DNA of 64,000 nt from NCBI GenBank assembly GCA_934140155.1, contig CAKPBC010000003.1, positions 148,593 to 212,592 of the forward strand, read 5' to 3'. This DNA comes from an uncultured Bacilli bacterium (GTDB lineage: Bacteria > Bacillota_I > Bacilli_A > RFN20 > CAG-826). The translations under genes and the position numbers were made by a program. Below the pieces are notes generated by a model. That model was not told the DNA's origin, did no database searches, and saw only the letters and a program-made list of their open reading frames with translations. Positions 1-9,165 of this stretch are shown here, one piece after another. How positions within the stretch are numbered: the first letter of the stretch is position 1; each line of letters begins with the position of its first letter.

Positions 1-555
1 AGCTTCATCAATAACTTTATTTTCTAGTTCTTCAAGATTATGAACTTCTTTACTATATGTTTTATAAGAACTTTGATATATTTCTAATTCTTTAGAAGGA
101 CCAATATATTTATCAAGCAAATGTAAGTGTTCTTTTTCATCAAATAAGACCATATTTTGATGTTGTGAATGAATATCAATTATTTCATTCATAATTACTT
201 TTGTGACACTACTAGAAAACATTCTGCCATTTAATTTAATTGATGTTCTTCCATTAATATCTAAAGAACGTGAAACAATTAGTTCATCATTTTCAATTAA
301 ATCATCGTATTCTTCATTGATTTGTTTAATTAATTCTTTGTTCTCAATAATAAAACGTCCATCAATATATGCTTTAGTAGCGCCAATTCTAATTTTATCA
401 TAACTACTTCTTTCACCCTTAAGTAAGGATAAAGCATCAATAATAATTGATTTACCAGCACCAGTTTCACCAAGCATGACATTCATTCCGTTTTTAAAAT
501 TGATTTCGATGTCTTCAATAATTGCAAAGTTTTTAATATTTAATGCCTCTAACAT
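1..555 (-). CDS. recN: DNA repair protein RecN, N-terminal part
   Basis: The gene runs off the left edge, so only the first 185 codons are present. The protein starts MLEALNIKNFAIIEDIEI and carries the Walker A motif GETGAGKS near residue 30. The later stretch DIHSQHQNM is typical of the RecN ATPase head before the coiled coil. RecN is an SMC-like ATPase that acts on double-strand breaks. Its ATG at 553-555 lies two bases past the dxs stop, so the two are probably cotranscribed. In B. subtilis recN also lies downstream of dxs, but with yqxC and ahrC between them; those two are missing here. Confidence 0.95.
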   Translation of the reverse strand, partial: MLEALNIKNFAIIEDIEINFKNGMNVMLGETGAGKSIIIDALSLLKGERSSYDKIRIGATKAYIDGRFIIENKELIKQINEEYDDLIENDELIVSRSLDINGRTSIKLNGRMFSSSVTKVIMNEIIDIHSQHQNMVLFDEKEHLHLLDKYIGPSKELEIYQSSYKTYSKEVHNLEELENKVIDEA

Positions 556-557
556 AA

Positions 558-2396
558 TTACACCTCTTTATCGGAGTTAATAACTTTAATTAAGTCTTCA
601 ATTGTAACATGCGTGTCTACCATTTGTTCTATTTGACTAGAAGCTTTGATAAAGTCTTGTTTAATTGCAACGACTTTAATTACTCCCCTATAATTATATA
701 GTGTTAATTTTTCAATAAAATTATTAATAAATCCATCAATTGTTCCATATGGGTTATATAAAATTACGCGTTTATAGTTTAAAATGTGTTTAATATTATC
801 ATCTAAAATTGGTTTTTGGTAAATAGCGTTAATAATATCAACGTTAGGAATTTTTTCTTTTAAATCATTAATAATTGGTCCAAAACTTACGATTACATCG
901 TCACTTTTAGTATCTCTTACTTTTAACCATTCTCCAAATTTAAATGATGAAACATCTTCATTTAAAGAATTGATTTTTGCTTTTGGAAAACGTATTGCAA
1001 ATATGCCGTGATTATTTAAAGATTCATTTAATAAAATTTTTGCTTCTTCATTATTAGAAGGCATACTTATTACTGTATTAGGAATAGTATAAAGCATTGC
1101 TTCATCAAAAATTCCTTGATGTGTTTCGCCATCTGCCCCCACTAAACCAGCACGATCAATAGTAATTGTAACATTAAGATTCATACGCGCTAAATCTTGT
1201 TGAATCTCATCATATGCTCTTTGCATAAATGTTGAATAAATTGAAATAATAGGGTGATATCCGCTTAAGGCTAATCCGGAAGCCATTGTAAAGGCGTGTT
1301 CTTCACAAATTCCGACATCAAAAGTACGTCCTTTATATTTTTTAAATACCTCGTTTAAACAAGAACCTTGCACCATAGCGGGATTAATAAGGACAGTTTT
1401 TTCGTTTTTAGCAAGTATTTCATCTAAGTCATTAGCGATAGCTTGACTCCAACAAGTTACTTGTTCACATTTAAATGTACCAGTTTCTTTATCAAATGGT
1501 GGTACGCCATGCCATATACCAAGATGATCTTCTTCGCTATATTTATAACCTTTTCCTTTAATAGTTTGAACATGAATTACAACCGAACGTGATGCTTTTT
1601 GGGCTTGTTTAAGAGCTTTTTCCATTGCTTTAATATTGTGTCCATCTATTGGTCCGATATAAGCAAAGCCCATGGTATCGAAGATATTTGAAGATAAAAA
1701 CATCTTTTTAAAAGTATTTTTAATATGAGAAGAAATATTATAAAGCCATAAGCCAAAACGCGTTTTACACATAAATCTTTGGTAGGACTTCTTCTTGCGA
1801 TTATAAGAAACTGATGTGCGAATACGTTGTAAGAAACGCGCAAAACCACCAGTAGGCTTAGATATTGACATATCGTTATCGTTTAAAACAATGATAACTT
1901 TATTATTTAAGTGCCCTAAGTTATTTAATCCTTCAAAAGCTAAACCACTTGTGACAGAGCCATCACCAATTACAGCAACTATATCATAATTTTCTTTATT
2001 TAAATCACGCGCAACAGCCATACCAAGTGCAGTTGATATACTTGTTGATGAGTGTCCAGCTTCAAAACAATCATAAATGCTTTCATTACGCTTTTGAAAG
2101 CCGCTAATACCATCTTTTTTTCTTAATTTATCTAAAGAACGTCCAGTAAGTATTTTATGGGTATAACATTGATGGCCAACATCAAGTAATAATTTATCTT
2201 TGCTAAAGTCAAAAGTGCGATGTAAAGCCACTGTTAACTCTACTACTCCTAAGTTAGAGGCAACATGACCTCCATTAACGGATGTTGCATTAATTATTTC
2301 TTCTCTTATATTTGCACACAAAAGGTTAAGTTCTTTATAAGACAATGTTTTTAAGAACTTTGGATCATTAATCGTTTTAACGTTAATTTCTTCCAT
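558..2396 (-). CDS. dxs: 1-deoxy-D-xylulose-5-phosphate synthase
   Basis: This thiamine-diphosphate enzyme condenses pyruvate and glyceraldehyde 3-phosphate, the first step of the MEP isoprenoid pathway. Visible family marks are GGHVASNLG (42-50), the ThDP/metal motif GDGS (144-147) with the downstream NDND, and the catalytic glutamate in GICEEHA (about 365). The length of 612 residues is close to the usual 620-640. It is preceded by AAAGG. It lies between xseB and recN; an ispA-like prenyl synthase, common at this place in Bacilli, is not present. Confidence 0.96.
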   Translation of the reverse strand: MEEINVKTINDPKFLKTLSYKELNLLCANIREEIINATSVNGGHVASNLGVVELTVALHRTFDFSKDKLLLDVGHQCYTHKILTGRSLDKLRKKDGISGFQKRNESIYDCFEAGHSSTSISTALGMAVARDLNKENYDIVAVIGDGSVTSGLAFEGLNNLGHLNNKVIIVLNDNDMSISKPTGGFARFLQRIRTSVSYNRKKKSYQRFMCKTRFGLWLYNISSHIKNTFKKMFLSSNIFDTMGFAYIGPIDGHNIKAMEKALKQAQKASRSVVIHVQTIKGKGYKYSEEDHLGIWHGVPPFDKETGTFKCEQVTCWSQAIANDLDEILAKNEKTVLINPAMVQGSCLNEVFKKYKGRTFDVGICEEHAFTMASGLALSGYHPIISIYSTFMQRAYDEIQQDLARMNLNVTITIDRAGLVGADGETHQGIFDEAMLYTIPNTVISMPSNNEEAKILLNESLNNHGIFAIRFPKAKINSLNEDVSSFKFGEWLKVRDTKSDDVIVSFGPIINDLKEKIPNVDIINAIYQKPILDDNIKHILNYKRVILYNPYGTIDGFINNFIEKLTLYNYRGVIKVVAIKQDFIKASSQIEQMVDTHVTIEDLIKVINSDKEV

Positions 2397-2433
2397 TTTT
2401 TAACCTTTCTACTAGTAAACTACTAATTATCTA

Positions 2434-2646
2434 CTATTTTAATACTTCGTCAATTAATTCGCCGCTATCTTTGATTTTTAAGAACTTTTCGTTTGCAGCA
2501 TTTAAAGTTCCTTCTAAGTCTTTAATTAAAGCCATTCCTTCTTCGTAGACTTTTAAACTTTCTTCTAATCCTAGTTTATTATTATCTATTTGACTAACAA
2601 TTTCATTTAGACGCGCCAATTTTTGTTCAAATGTTAAGTTTTCCAT
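2434..2646 (-). CDS. xseB: Exodeoxyribonuclease VII small subunit
   Basis: This 70-residue protein has the XseB pattern: FEQKLARLNEIVSQID near the start, then LEESLKVYEEG. It is all helical and acts as the small subunit of exonuclease VII, which degrades single-stranded DNA to oligonucleotides. It starts six bases after xseA ends, in the usual xseA-xseB order, so it is translated from the same message. Confidence 0.95.
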   Translation of the reverse strand: MENLTFEQKLARLNEIVSQIDNNKLGLEESLKVYEEGMALIKDLEGTLNAANEKFLKIKDSGELIDEVLK

Positions 2647-2652
2647 AGTTTA

Positions 2653-3912
2653 CTATCCTTTCTTAACTACTGTACTAGTTATTATACCATCTTTTAAGGT
2701 GGTTTTTAATTCTTGATTTATTGATATATCGTTGATGCTTGTTATAACTTTACCATCTTCATTAGTGGTTAATGAATAACCTCTTTCTAATGGCTTAGTT
2801 GGGCTTAATGCTTCTAATTTGATTTTTAGGGCATTTAAGGCATTTTTCTTACTTTCAAGCATAAATGGTAGCTTATAAGATAAATTGGTCTTATAATCGC
2901 TAATAATGCGCTTGTAATTAGTAATTGTATTTATGAAGTGCGTATCAAGACGAAGCTTATAGTTTTTGACTACTTCTTCGAGTTTGTCATAATAAGAAGT
3001 TGGATTTTTAAAAAATTGCATGCTCTTAATACGATCTAATTGATTCTTATTACTCGTTATAACATTATTCATAAATTGTGTTAATATGTATTCTTTTTCG
3101 TTTAATGTAAGTAAAATATCATTAATATTTGGTGTTGCCTTAATCGCAGCATCCGTTGGTGTTGAGGCTCTTAAATCACTAACATAATCAATTAAAGAAT
3201 AATCAGATTCATGGCCTACTGCGGAAATAATAGGAATATTTGAAGCATATACTCTTCGTACTAATTCTTCATCATTAAAGGCCGATAAATCTTCTTTATC
3301 TCCTCCACCTCTACCAATAATAATTACATCAGGTTTAGCGTCAATTGCTTTTTGTAAAGCGATATTTAATTCTTTTGGTGCTAATTCGCCTTGAACTGAT
3401 GAGTTAAAAAATTTGATATTAACGATTGGAAAACGACGATAAATGTTTTTGATAATATCATGAATTGCAGCACCAGTTCTTGCCGTAACTATTCCTATTG
3501 TTTTTGGATATTTAGGAATTGGTAATTTATGTGATTCGTCAAATATACCTTCGGCCTGCAGTTTTTTTCTTAATTTTTCTAATTCAATTAGTTTAGCGCC
3601 ATCACCAAAACGTTGCATTTGTTTAACAATTAATTGGTAGGTGCCATTTTGTGCATAAAGTTCAATTGAACCATACATTAGTACTTCATCGCCAATGACA
3701 GGTTCAAAAGATAAATAATTACGATAACCACGAAATAAGACGGCTTTCATAGTACTTCCGTCTAAATCTTTTATCGTCATATATATATGTCCGCGGTCTG
3801 TTAAATTAGATATTTCTCCTTTAACAACAACGTTTCTTAAAAATTCATCTTGTTCTATTATTTCTTTTATGTGCTCATTAACTTCTTTTACAGTTATATA
3901 TTTGTAATCCAT
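2653..3912 (-). CDS. xseA: Exodeoxyribonuclease VII large subunit
   Basis: This is the catalytic large subunit (419 residues) of exonuclease VII. An N-terminal OB-fold that binds single-stranded DNA occupies about residues 3-100. The catalytic core follows with GRGGGDKEDL and AVGHESDYSLIDYVSDLRAS, including the TPTDAA stretch typical of the family. The C-terminal half is coiled coil and ends with the ERGYSL motif. Its ATG overlaps the last base of the nusB stop region (position 3912), which implies translational coupling. Confidence 0.96.
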   Translation of the reverse strand: MDYKYITVKEVNEHIKEIIEQDEFLRNVVVKGEISNLTDRGHIYMTIKDLDGSTMKAVLFRGYRNYLSFEPVIGDEVLMYGSIELYAQNGTYQLIVKQMQRFGDGAKLIELEKLRKKLQAEGIFDESHKLPIPKYPKTIGIVTARTGAAIHDIIKNIYRRFPIVNIKFFNSSVQGELAPKELNIALQKAIDAKPDVIIIGRGGGDKEDLSAFNDEELVRRVYASNIPIISAVGHESDYSLIDYVSDLRASTPTDAAIKATPNINDILLTLNEKEYILTQFMNNVITSNKNQLDRIKSMQFFKNPTSYYDKLEEVVKNYKLRLDTHFINTITNYKRIISDYKTNLSYKLPFMLESKKNALNALKIKLEALSPTKPLERGYSLTTNEDGKVITSINDISINQELKTTLKDGIITSTVVKKG

Positions 3913-4319
3913 TATAATACTTCATCCAATACCGCGTTGATAAATTTATAATCACCATCGTCTAAATATTTTTTAGCTAGACGAACAGCAACATCAATGA
4001 CAACTGGTTTTTCAACGTCTTTAACATAATAATAATGAGCATATGAAAGCAATAATATCGATTGCGCAAGGCGGTTTAAACGATCAAACTTCCATTTATT
4101 TAATTTAGGTTCAATAACTTCAACTATTTCGGATTTATGTAATAATGCTTTAACCACTACTTCTTTAACATAGAAATCTGCTTCTTCAAATGGGGAATCT
4201 AAAACATCACCAATCATTTCCTTAATGTCATAGTCATAGCCAATATGTTCATATGTTAACGCATCATAGATGATGGTCATTGCTTTTTCTTGATTTGAAT
4301 TTCTTGATGATGTAGACAT
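3912..4319 (-). CDS. nusB: Transcription antitermination protein NusB
   Basis: The 135-residue protein matches NusB in size and order: an N-terminal helix with MTIIYDALTY, and a conserved C-terminal half with KFDRLNRLAQSILLLSYAHY, KPVVIDVAVRLAKKY and FINAVLDEV. NusB binds boxA RNA with NusE (S10) and acts in rRNA antitermination. The Asp23-nusB-xseAB order is kept from B. subtilis, except that folD is absent and a membrane protein gene is present. Confidence 0.95.
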   Translation of the reverse strand: MSTSSRNSNQEKAMTIIYDALTYEHIGYDYDIKEMIGDVLDSPFEEADFYVKEVVVKALLHKSEIVEVIEPKLNKWKFDRLNRLAQSILLLSYAHYYYVKDVEKPVVIDVAVRLAKKYLDDGDYKFINAVLDEVL

Positions 4320-4338
4320 AATTTAATTCCTTTCGTAA

Positions 4339-4818
4339 CTACTTTTTGAATTTTCGCTCAATAGCGAATACGTGATAGTAATTTAAGATTCCGGCAATCA
4401 AGAATGCGATTATTATCACATGTAGAAATAACTGAGGTATCAAATAACTATCTTGCAAATAAAAAATAAATAATAAAATTGTATCAAGTAAATATAAAAT
4501 AGCTCCAGTAATAATGGCTTTTATATTTCCTGATTTAGCAGGTACCCATATTAAAATAAAGATGGCGCTAAAAACAATCCCAATAACAATAGTGAGCGCA
4601 ATATATAAGGCATCACTAATACTTGTGTTGCTTAATAAACGAAAAATAAGGACATTACTTATTAATGAAGGAAAATATCCTGTGTTTCCTTTTATTAAAT
4701 ACAAAATCGGGCCTAAAAAATTCATAATTGCCACGAATGCAAAGGCGGTCATGGCTTTTTTAAAACTTCCAACTGCGCGATTATGTAATTCACTATAAGT
4801 ATAAGTTTTATTTTTCAT
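4339..4818 (-). CDS. Small integral membrane protein, function unknown
   Basis: I do not recognise a family for this 159-residue protein. It has a short charged N-terminus (MKNKTYTYSELHNRAVGSF), four likely membrane helices (about 23-41, 68-92, 98-118 and 126-148) and a basic tail ending RKFKK. It lies two bases downstream of the Asp23-family gene and 19 bases before nusB. A role at the membrane linked to the Asp23 protein is possible, since Asp23 proteins often pair with small membrane anchors such as AmaP, but there is no clear AmaP motif. Confidence 0.75.
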   Translation of the reverse strand: MKNKTYTYSELHNRAVGSFKKAMTAFAFVAIMNFLGPILYLIKGNTGYFPSLISNVLIFRLLSNTSISDALYIALTIVIGIVFSAIFILIWVPAKSGNIKAIITGAILYLLDTILLFIFYLQDSYLIPQLFLHVIIIAFLIAGILNYYHVFAIERKFKK

Positions 4819-4820
4819 GT

Positions 4821-5156
4821 TTACTTAACACTAACAACGCGAATGTCAACTCTAAAAGGAACCATTTCTGTTTGAGCAGTTAAGGCATTAGCTATTTCTT
4901 CTTGTAATGATTTACAAAGAAGAGCAACATTTTCGCCTTTAGCAATGGTAACATCGACATTTACAAGTACTTGTCCATTACGAATAGTAATACGCGCTGG
5001 AGAATTTAAGGTAATTCTTTTTTTGCCTGCTTTTGTTCCGGAAGATTGATTCATGGCATTATCAGTAACGATATGCACGATTTGTTCAAAAACGGTCTTA
5101 GAAAAGGCCATTGTTCCTAATTTGTTATAATTTTCAATGTATACGTATTGTGCCAT
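4821..5156 (-). CDS. Asp23/Gls24 family envelope stress protein
   Basis: This 111-residue protein belongs to the Asp23/Gls24 (DUF322) family: an N-terminal GTMAFSKTVFEQIVHIV segment, then RITIRNGQVLVNVDVTIAKG and a C-terminal amphipathic repeat. Members coat the inner face of the membrane in Firmicutes. Position just upstream of nusB matches B. subtilis yqhY, which has been linked to fatty-acid synthesis control. I chose the ATG at 5154-5156 because the AGGAG site lies eight bases upstream; a GTG nine bases earlier would overlap that site. Confidence 0.92.
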   Translation of the reverse strand: MAQYVYIENYNKLGTMAFSKTVFEQIVHIVTDNAMNQSSGTKAGKKRITLNSPARITIRNGQVLVNVDVTIAKGENVALLCKSLQEEIANALTAQTEMVPFRVDIRVVSVK

Positions 5157-5221
5157 AAATTTCACTCCTGTTTATATTATAAATATAAACGACAATATTA
5201 TCAAACAAAAGTTACTTGCTG

Positions 5222-5578
5222 TCAACAATTAATTTCGTGAAGTAGTACATTAAAAGTATTATTTAAGGCTAAAATTAAAGGATTGTCATAGCGTTCACAA
5301 TCAATAAATGCTTTATTATTATTAAAAGTAATTTTAGATACTTCGTTTGTTATTTGATTTTTATAAATTATTATTTCATCATCAATAATTATGTCGTTTC
5401 TTGTGCTTAGTTTATCTTTGATAACTTTAATTATTTGTGATTTATCTAGTGGCAAGAAAAAATATTGAAATTGTTTATGATTGAATTCATCATCTTTCAT
5501 TTCAAGCATTTCTTGTACTAATTTGTCATCAACAATTTCTTTAAATTCGTTGTTTATCAATAAAATTTCATATTTCAT
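5222..5578 (-). CDS. Hypothetical protein
   Basis: This 118-residue protein is acidic and soluble, with no signal peptide or membrane helix and no family I recognise. It contains short beta-prone stretches (DDEIIIYKNQITNEVSKITFNN) and ends with HEINC. The start at 5576-5578 follows a GGTGAT site; an upstream in-frame ATG would overlap that site. It sits between a lipoprotein gene and the Asp23 gene on the same strand. Confidence 0.6.
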   Translation of the reverse strand: MKYEILLINNEFKEIVDDKLVQEMLEMKDDEFNHKQFQYFFLPLDKSQIIKVIKDKLSTRNDIIIDDEIIIYKNQITNEVSKITFNNNKAFIDCERYDNPLILALNNTFNVLLHEINC

Positions 5579-5636
5579 TATTATCACCATTTAAAGTTTA
5601 TTTAAATTAATGTGAAAACAATGTCGAAAATAGTCT

Positions 5637-7061
5637 TTATTTTTGATAAATTGTTACGTATTTTAATAAATAATTTTTACCAAAAAGTTGTAAAGTTGTA
5701 TCTTGATTTTTATATTCATAGATTATTTTATATTTACGAATATTAACATTCTTAAATTCAAATAGAATATCTTCAAAATCTACATTAACAAGTCCCTTTT
5801 TTTGAACTTTTTCTAATTCATTACCATTTTCATCGTAACCAATAACGCTAAAAATATTTGCTTCACCATGGCTAGGGTTAGCGTTATTAGAACTCCAAGC
5901 CATATTTAATTTTACCACGGTTGGACCAGTTATATCATAAATACTTGTTTCAACAGTATCACCAGTTTTTGAAAAATTTAACCATGTTCCACTATAATAT
6001 TTTTCAAAGTTTGCAGTAAATCCCTCAGGAATACTACCATTAAACACTACTTTTTCTTGAATTATTTTAGAATAATCTTCACCAGCATTTTGAATATCTA
6101 AATTTAAAGTAGCGTTAATTTTACCATTATAAGCACTAATAACTACTTTTCCTTCACTTAATGCTATAACTTTTCCATTTTTTATAATGGCTTTCGAACG
6201 ATCCGAACTCGAAAAATTAATTAAATCTTTTTTCGAATTATGATTAACTTCTACATCTAACGCAACTTCTTCTTTTACTTTAAGTGTTAAACTTTCTTCT
6301 CTATAAGAAATATTAGTTATTTCTTTATCTTCTTTATAGCGATATTCAATGCCTTCATAACTTAAATTATATAATCCGATACGTACATCACCAGTAGCAT
6401 TTGGAAAATCAAATGCTAGACGAATATCAGTGGCATCATTAACATTAATTTCTTGAGTAAATAGTGTATATTCACTTAATTCACCAATAGTTATATTAGT
6501 CAAGTCAATTGAATCTAATCTTGTCCAAGTATCATCTAATAAATACTCAACACCAACATAGTAATCGCTACCAATATGAGTAAAATCACCATCATTCCAC
6601 ATACTAATAGCAAAGCTAACTTTATTTATATTAAATGGAGTACTGGAAAGTAAGGTAACGTAATGACATTTTTCGTAATTTCCTTTAACTGCACGAATTA
6701 TTGGCGCATTAGTGATGGTGGTTTTTTGCTTGGAAGTTTCATCAAATTGAACCAAAACCTTATTACTAGTTACTTCAGTATTATTTTCAAAAGTAGCTTC
6801 TTCCACGACTTTAGTAGCGTCTTCATAGTTATTATTAAATGTATAGGCAACATCATAAAAATCTAGTTCACATTTTTTATTAATAGTGAGAACTTTATTA
6901 TCATCTATCACACTTGTTGATGGTTTATCATTACTATTTTCGTTACTTTTTGTATCACTATTAGATGGCATAGATGAAGTAGATTGGCTATTGCTAGTTG
7001 AATTTGAATCACAACCAATCAAGAATATAGCACTTAAAATTAATAAATATTTTTTTGACAT
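5637..7061 (-). CDS. Lipoprotein with bacterial Ig-like (Big2) domain
   Basis: The start at 7059-7061 gives MSKKYLLILSAIFLIGCDS, a lipoprotein signal with lipobox LIGC. A Ser/Asn/Thr-rich linker follows (about 18-55). The central region is beta-rich. A Big2-like Ig fold is seen at about 245-325 (VKEEVALDVEVN, SSDRSKAIIKNGKVIAL, GKVVISAY). The C-terminal part is again beta-rich with aromatic residues and may bind a ligand. It is predicted to be anchored outside the membrane. The cargo or ligand is not evident. GGGTGATAATT precedes the start. Confidence 0.8.
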   Translation of the reverse strand: MSKKYLLILSAIFLIGCDSNSTSNSQSTSSMPSNSDTKSNENSNDKPSTSVIDDNKVLTINKKCELDFYDVAYTFNNNYEDATKVVEEATFENNTEVTSNKVLVQFDETSKQKTTITNAPIIRAVKGNYEKCHYVTLLSSTPFNINKVSFAISMWNDGDFTHIGSDYYVGVEYLLDDTWTRLDSIDLTNITIGELSEYTLFTQEINVNDATDIRLAFDFPNATGDVRIGLYNLSYEGIEYRYKEDKEITNISYREESLTLKVKEEVALDVEVNHNSKKDLINFSSSDRSKAIIKNGKVIALSEGKVVISAYNGKINATLNLDIQNAGEDYSKIIQEKVVFNGSIPEGFTANFEKYYSGTWLNFSKTGDTVETSIYDITGPTVVKLNMAWSSNNANPSHGEANIFSVIGYDENGNELEKVQKKGLVNVDFEDILFEFKNVNIRKYKIIYEYKNQDTTLQLFGKNYLLKYVTIYQK

Positions 7062-7126
7062 AATTATCACCCGAAATTATTTTAGCATAAATACATTTAT
7101 CATGCATTTATTAAAGCGTTTTATTC

Positions 7127-7153
7127 ATAAAAAAACGAAGGACTAGCCTTCGT
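7127..7153 (-). terminator. Intrinsic terminator after tkt
   Basis: On the minus strand ACGAAGG (7135-7141 arm) pairs perfectly with CCTTCGT (7147-7153 arm) over a five-base loop, followed by seven T. It ends the hisS-aspS-tkt transcript. Confidence 0.85.
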
Positions 7154-7161
7154 AATTTATA

Positions 7162-9138
7162 TTATTTACCAACAACTTTTTTGAATAAATCAACTAGTGC
7201 ATCGCTAGTAAATCCAAATGATTTAATTGCGTCACTTGCAGGTGCTGAGGTACCGAAACTATCAATACCCATATTAAATCTTGCAAATCTTCCCCAACCA
7301 AATGTAGTAAGCATTTCAACGGAAATACGATGATCATAATCATCACCTAAAACACTTAATTGATATTCTTTACTAGTTTTTAAGAATAATTCTTGAGAAG
7401 GCATAGATACAATACGGACATCAATTCCTTCGTTATATAATTTAGCCTTAGCTTCCATTGCAAGGCTAACTTCGCTACCTGTCGCGATAATAACTGAATC
7501 TGGTTTTTCGCCTAATTCTTTTCCAGCTATATAAGCACCATGGGCTACGCCATCATAATTACTTGCTTTCATTTCTGGTAATCCTTGACGAGATAAGATA
7601 ATGGCTGTTGGTGTCTCACTTGATAACAAGCCAAGTTTCCATGCGGCTGCAGTTTCCGTTGCATCACAAGGACGGATAACATCAACATTAGGCATAGCGC
7701 GTAACATGGCTAATTGTTCGATTGGTTGATGAGTTGGTCCATCTTCTCCTACAGCGATTGAATCGTGTGAGAATAAGTATATAGCAGGTAATTTAGATAA
7801 CGCTGCCATCCTAATTGCAGATTTCATATAATCAGAGAATACTAAGAAACATCCGACATATGTGCGAAGTCCGCCATGAAGTAACATTCCGTTTTGAATA
7901 CATGCCATCGCAAATTCGCGAATTCCGAAGTTAATATTACGTCCTTCCGGAGTTTCTGGAGTACAATTTTTCTCATCTTTAATGATGGTACAAACGGATT
8001 TAGCAACGTCTGCGGATCCACCAATAAGATTAAATACTTCTTTATTTAAAATATTTAAAATAGCTTGTGATGTATTACGTGTTGAATCTTTAAAATCATC
8101 ATTAAATACTGGTAATTCTTTAAATACATATTTGCTTACATCATTATCAATAGTTTCTTCAATACGTGTTGCTTCCGCTAAATGAGTCTTTTTATAAGCT
8201 TTAAATGTACGTTCCCATTTCTTAATGGCTTTATTACCACGAGCAATGAAAGTATTTCTAAATGTTTCATAAACAGTTTCAGGAATTTCCCAAGGTGCGT
8301 AGTTATAACCATATTTTTGTTTAGCTAATGCACCATCTTCATCTCCTAATGGAGCGCCATGTACTTTACATGTGTTTTCGTTTTTAGAACCATAACCAAT
8401 AATAGTATGAACGATAATAAGTGTTGGTTTATCTTTTGATTTTTTTGCTTTTTTAATAGCGTTATCAATCGCGTCAACATCATTACCATCATTAACTTCT
8501 AAAACATTCCAATGACAAGAAGCAAAACGTTTTTTCGTATCTTCATTACTTGATAAATCTAAATCACCATCAAGGGTTACTTTATTGCTATCATAAAGCA
8601 AAATTAATTTATTAAGTTTTTGAATACCTGCAAAAGAAATTGCTTCTTGAGATAATCCTTCTTCTAAGCAACCATCACCGCATAAAGCATAAGTATAATG
8701 GTTAAATACTTGATTTCCTTCTTCATACATTGCCGCTAAAGAACGTTCCGCTAAAGCAATACCAACAGCTTGCGCAATACCTTGTCCTAATGGTCCTGAT
8801 GTTGCGTCAATACCTGGGGTATGGCGGTATTCTGGGTGACCAGGAGTTAATGAGTCAAGTTGACGGAAGTTTTTCAAATCATCAAGAGTAATTTGATATC
8901 CAGCAAAATGTAAAACTGTATATAAAAGCATAGAAGCATGTCCAGCACTTAAGACAAATCGGTCACGATTAATCCAATTTGGATAAGTTGGAGCACTAAC
9001 TAAATGTCTCGTAAATAAAGTATATAAAATTGGTGCACTTCCTAAAGCCATACCTGGGTGTCCAGATTTTGCTTTGTTAATTCCGTCAATACATGTAGCT
9101 CGAATTGCGGCTACGCAAAGTTGATCATCTTTGTTCAT
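7162..9138 (-). CDS. tkt: Transketolase
   Basis: Transketolase (658 residues) moves two-carbon units between sugar phosphates in the pentose phosphate pathway using thiamine diphosphate. Family marks are GHPGMALGSAP near the start, the ThDP motif GDGCLEEGLSQE with downstream YDSNKVTLDG, the pyrimidine-domain NFGIREFAM and the SHDSIAVGEDGPTHQP stretch. The start at 9136-9138 is chosen because AAAGGAA lies eight bases upstream; an ATG six codons earlier contains that site. It follows aspS by 27 bases and is probably the third gene of the T-box-controlled hisS operon. Confidence 0.95.
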   Translation of the reverse strand: MNKDDQLCVAAIRATCIDGINKAKSGHPGMALGSAPILYTLFTRHLVSAPTYPNWINRDRFVLSAGHASMLLYTVLHFAGYQITLDDLKNFRQLDSLTPGHPEYRHTPGIDATSGPLGQGIAQAVGIALAERSLAAMYEEGNQVFNHYTYALCGDGCLEEGLSQEAISFAGIQKLNKLILLYDSNKVTLDGDLDLSSNEDTKKRFASCHWNVLEVNDGNDVDAIDNAIKKAKKSKDKPTLIIVHTIIGYGSKNENTCKVHGAPLGDEDGALAKQKYGYNYAPWEIPETVYETFRNTFIARGNKAIKKWERTFKAYKKTHLAEATRIEETIDNDVSKYVFKELPVFNDDFKDSTRNTSQAILNILNKEVFNLIGGSADVAKSVCTIIKDEKNCTPETPEGRNINFGIREFAMACIQNGMLLHGGLRTYVGCFLVFSDYMKSAIRMAALSKLPAIYLFSHDSIAVGEDGPTHQPIEQLAMLRAMPNVDVIRPCDATETAAAWKLGLLSSETPTAIILSRQGLPEMKASNYDGVAHGAYIAGKELGEKPDSVIIATGSEVSLAMEAKAKLYNEGIDVRIVSMPSQELFLKTSKEYQLSVLGDDYDHRISVEMLTTFGWGRFARFNMGIDSFGTSAPASDAIKSFGFTSDALVDLFKKVVGK

Positions 9139-9165
9139 TGTTAAATTTCCTTTCAATAATTAGTT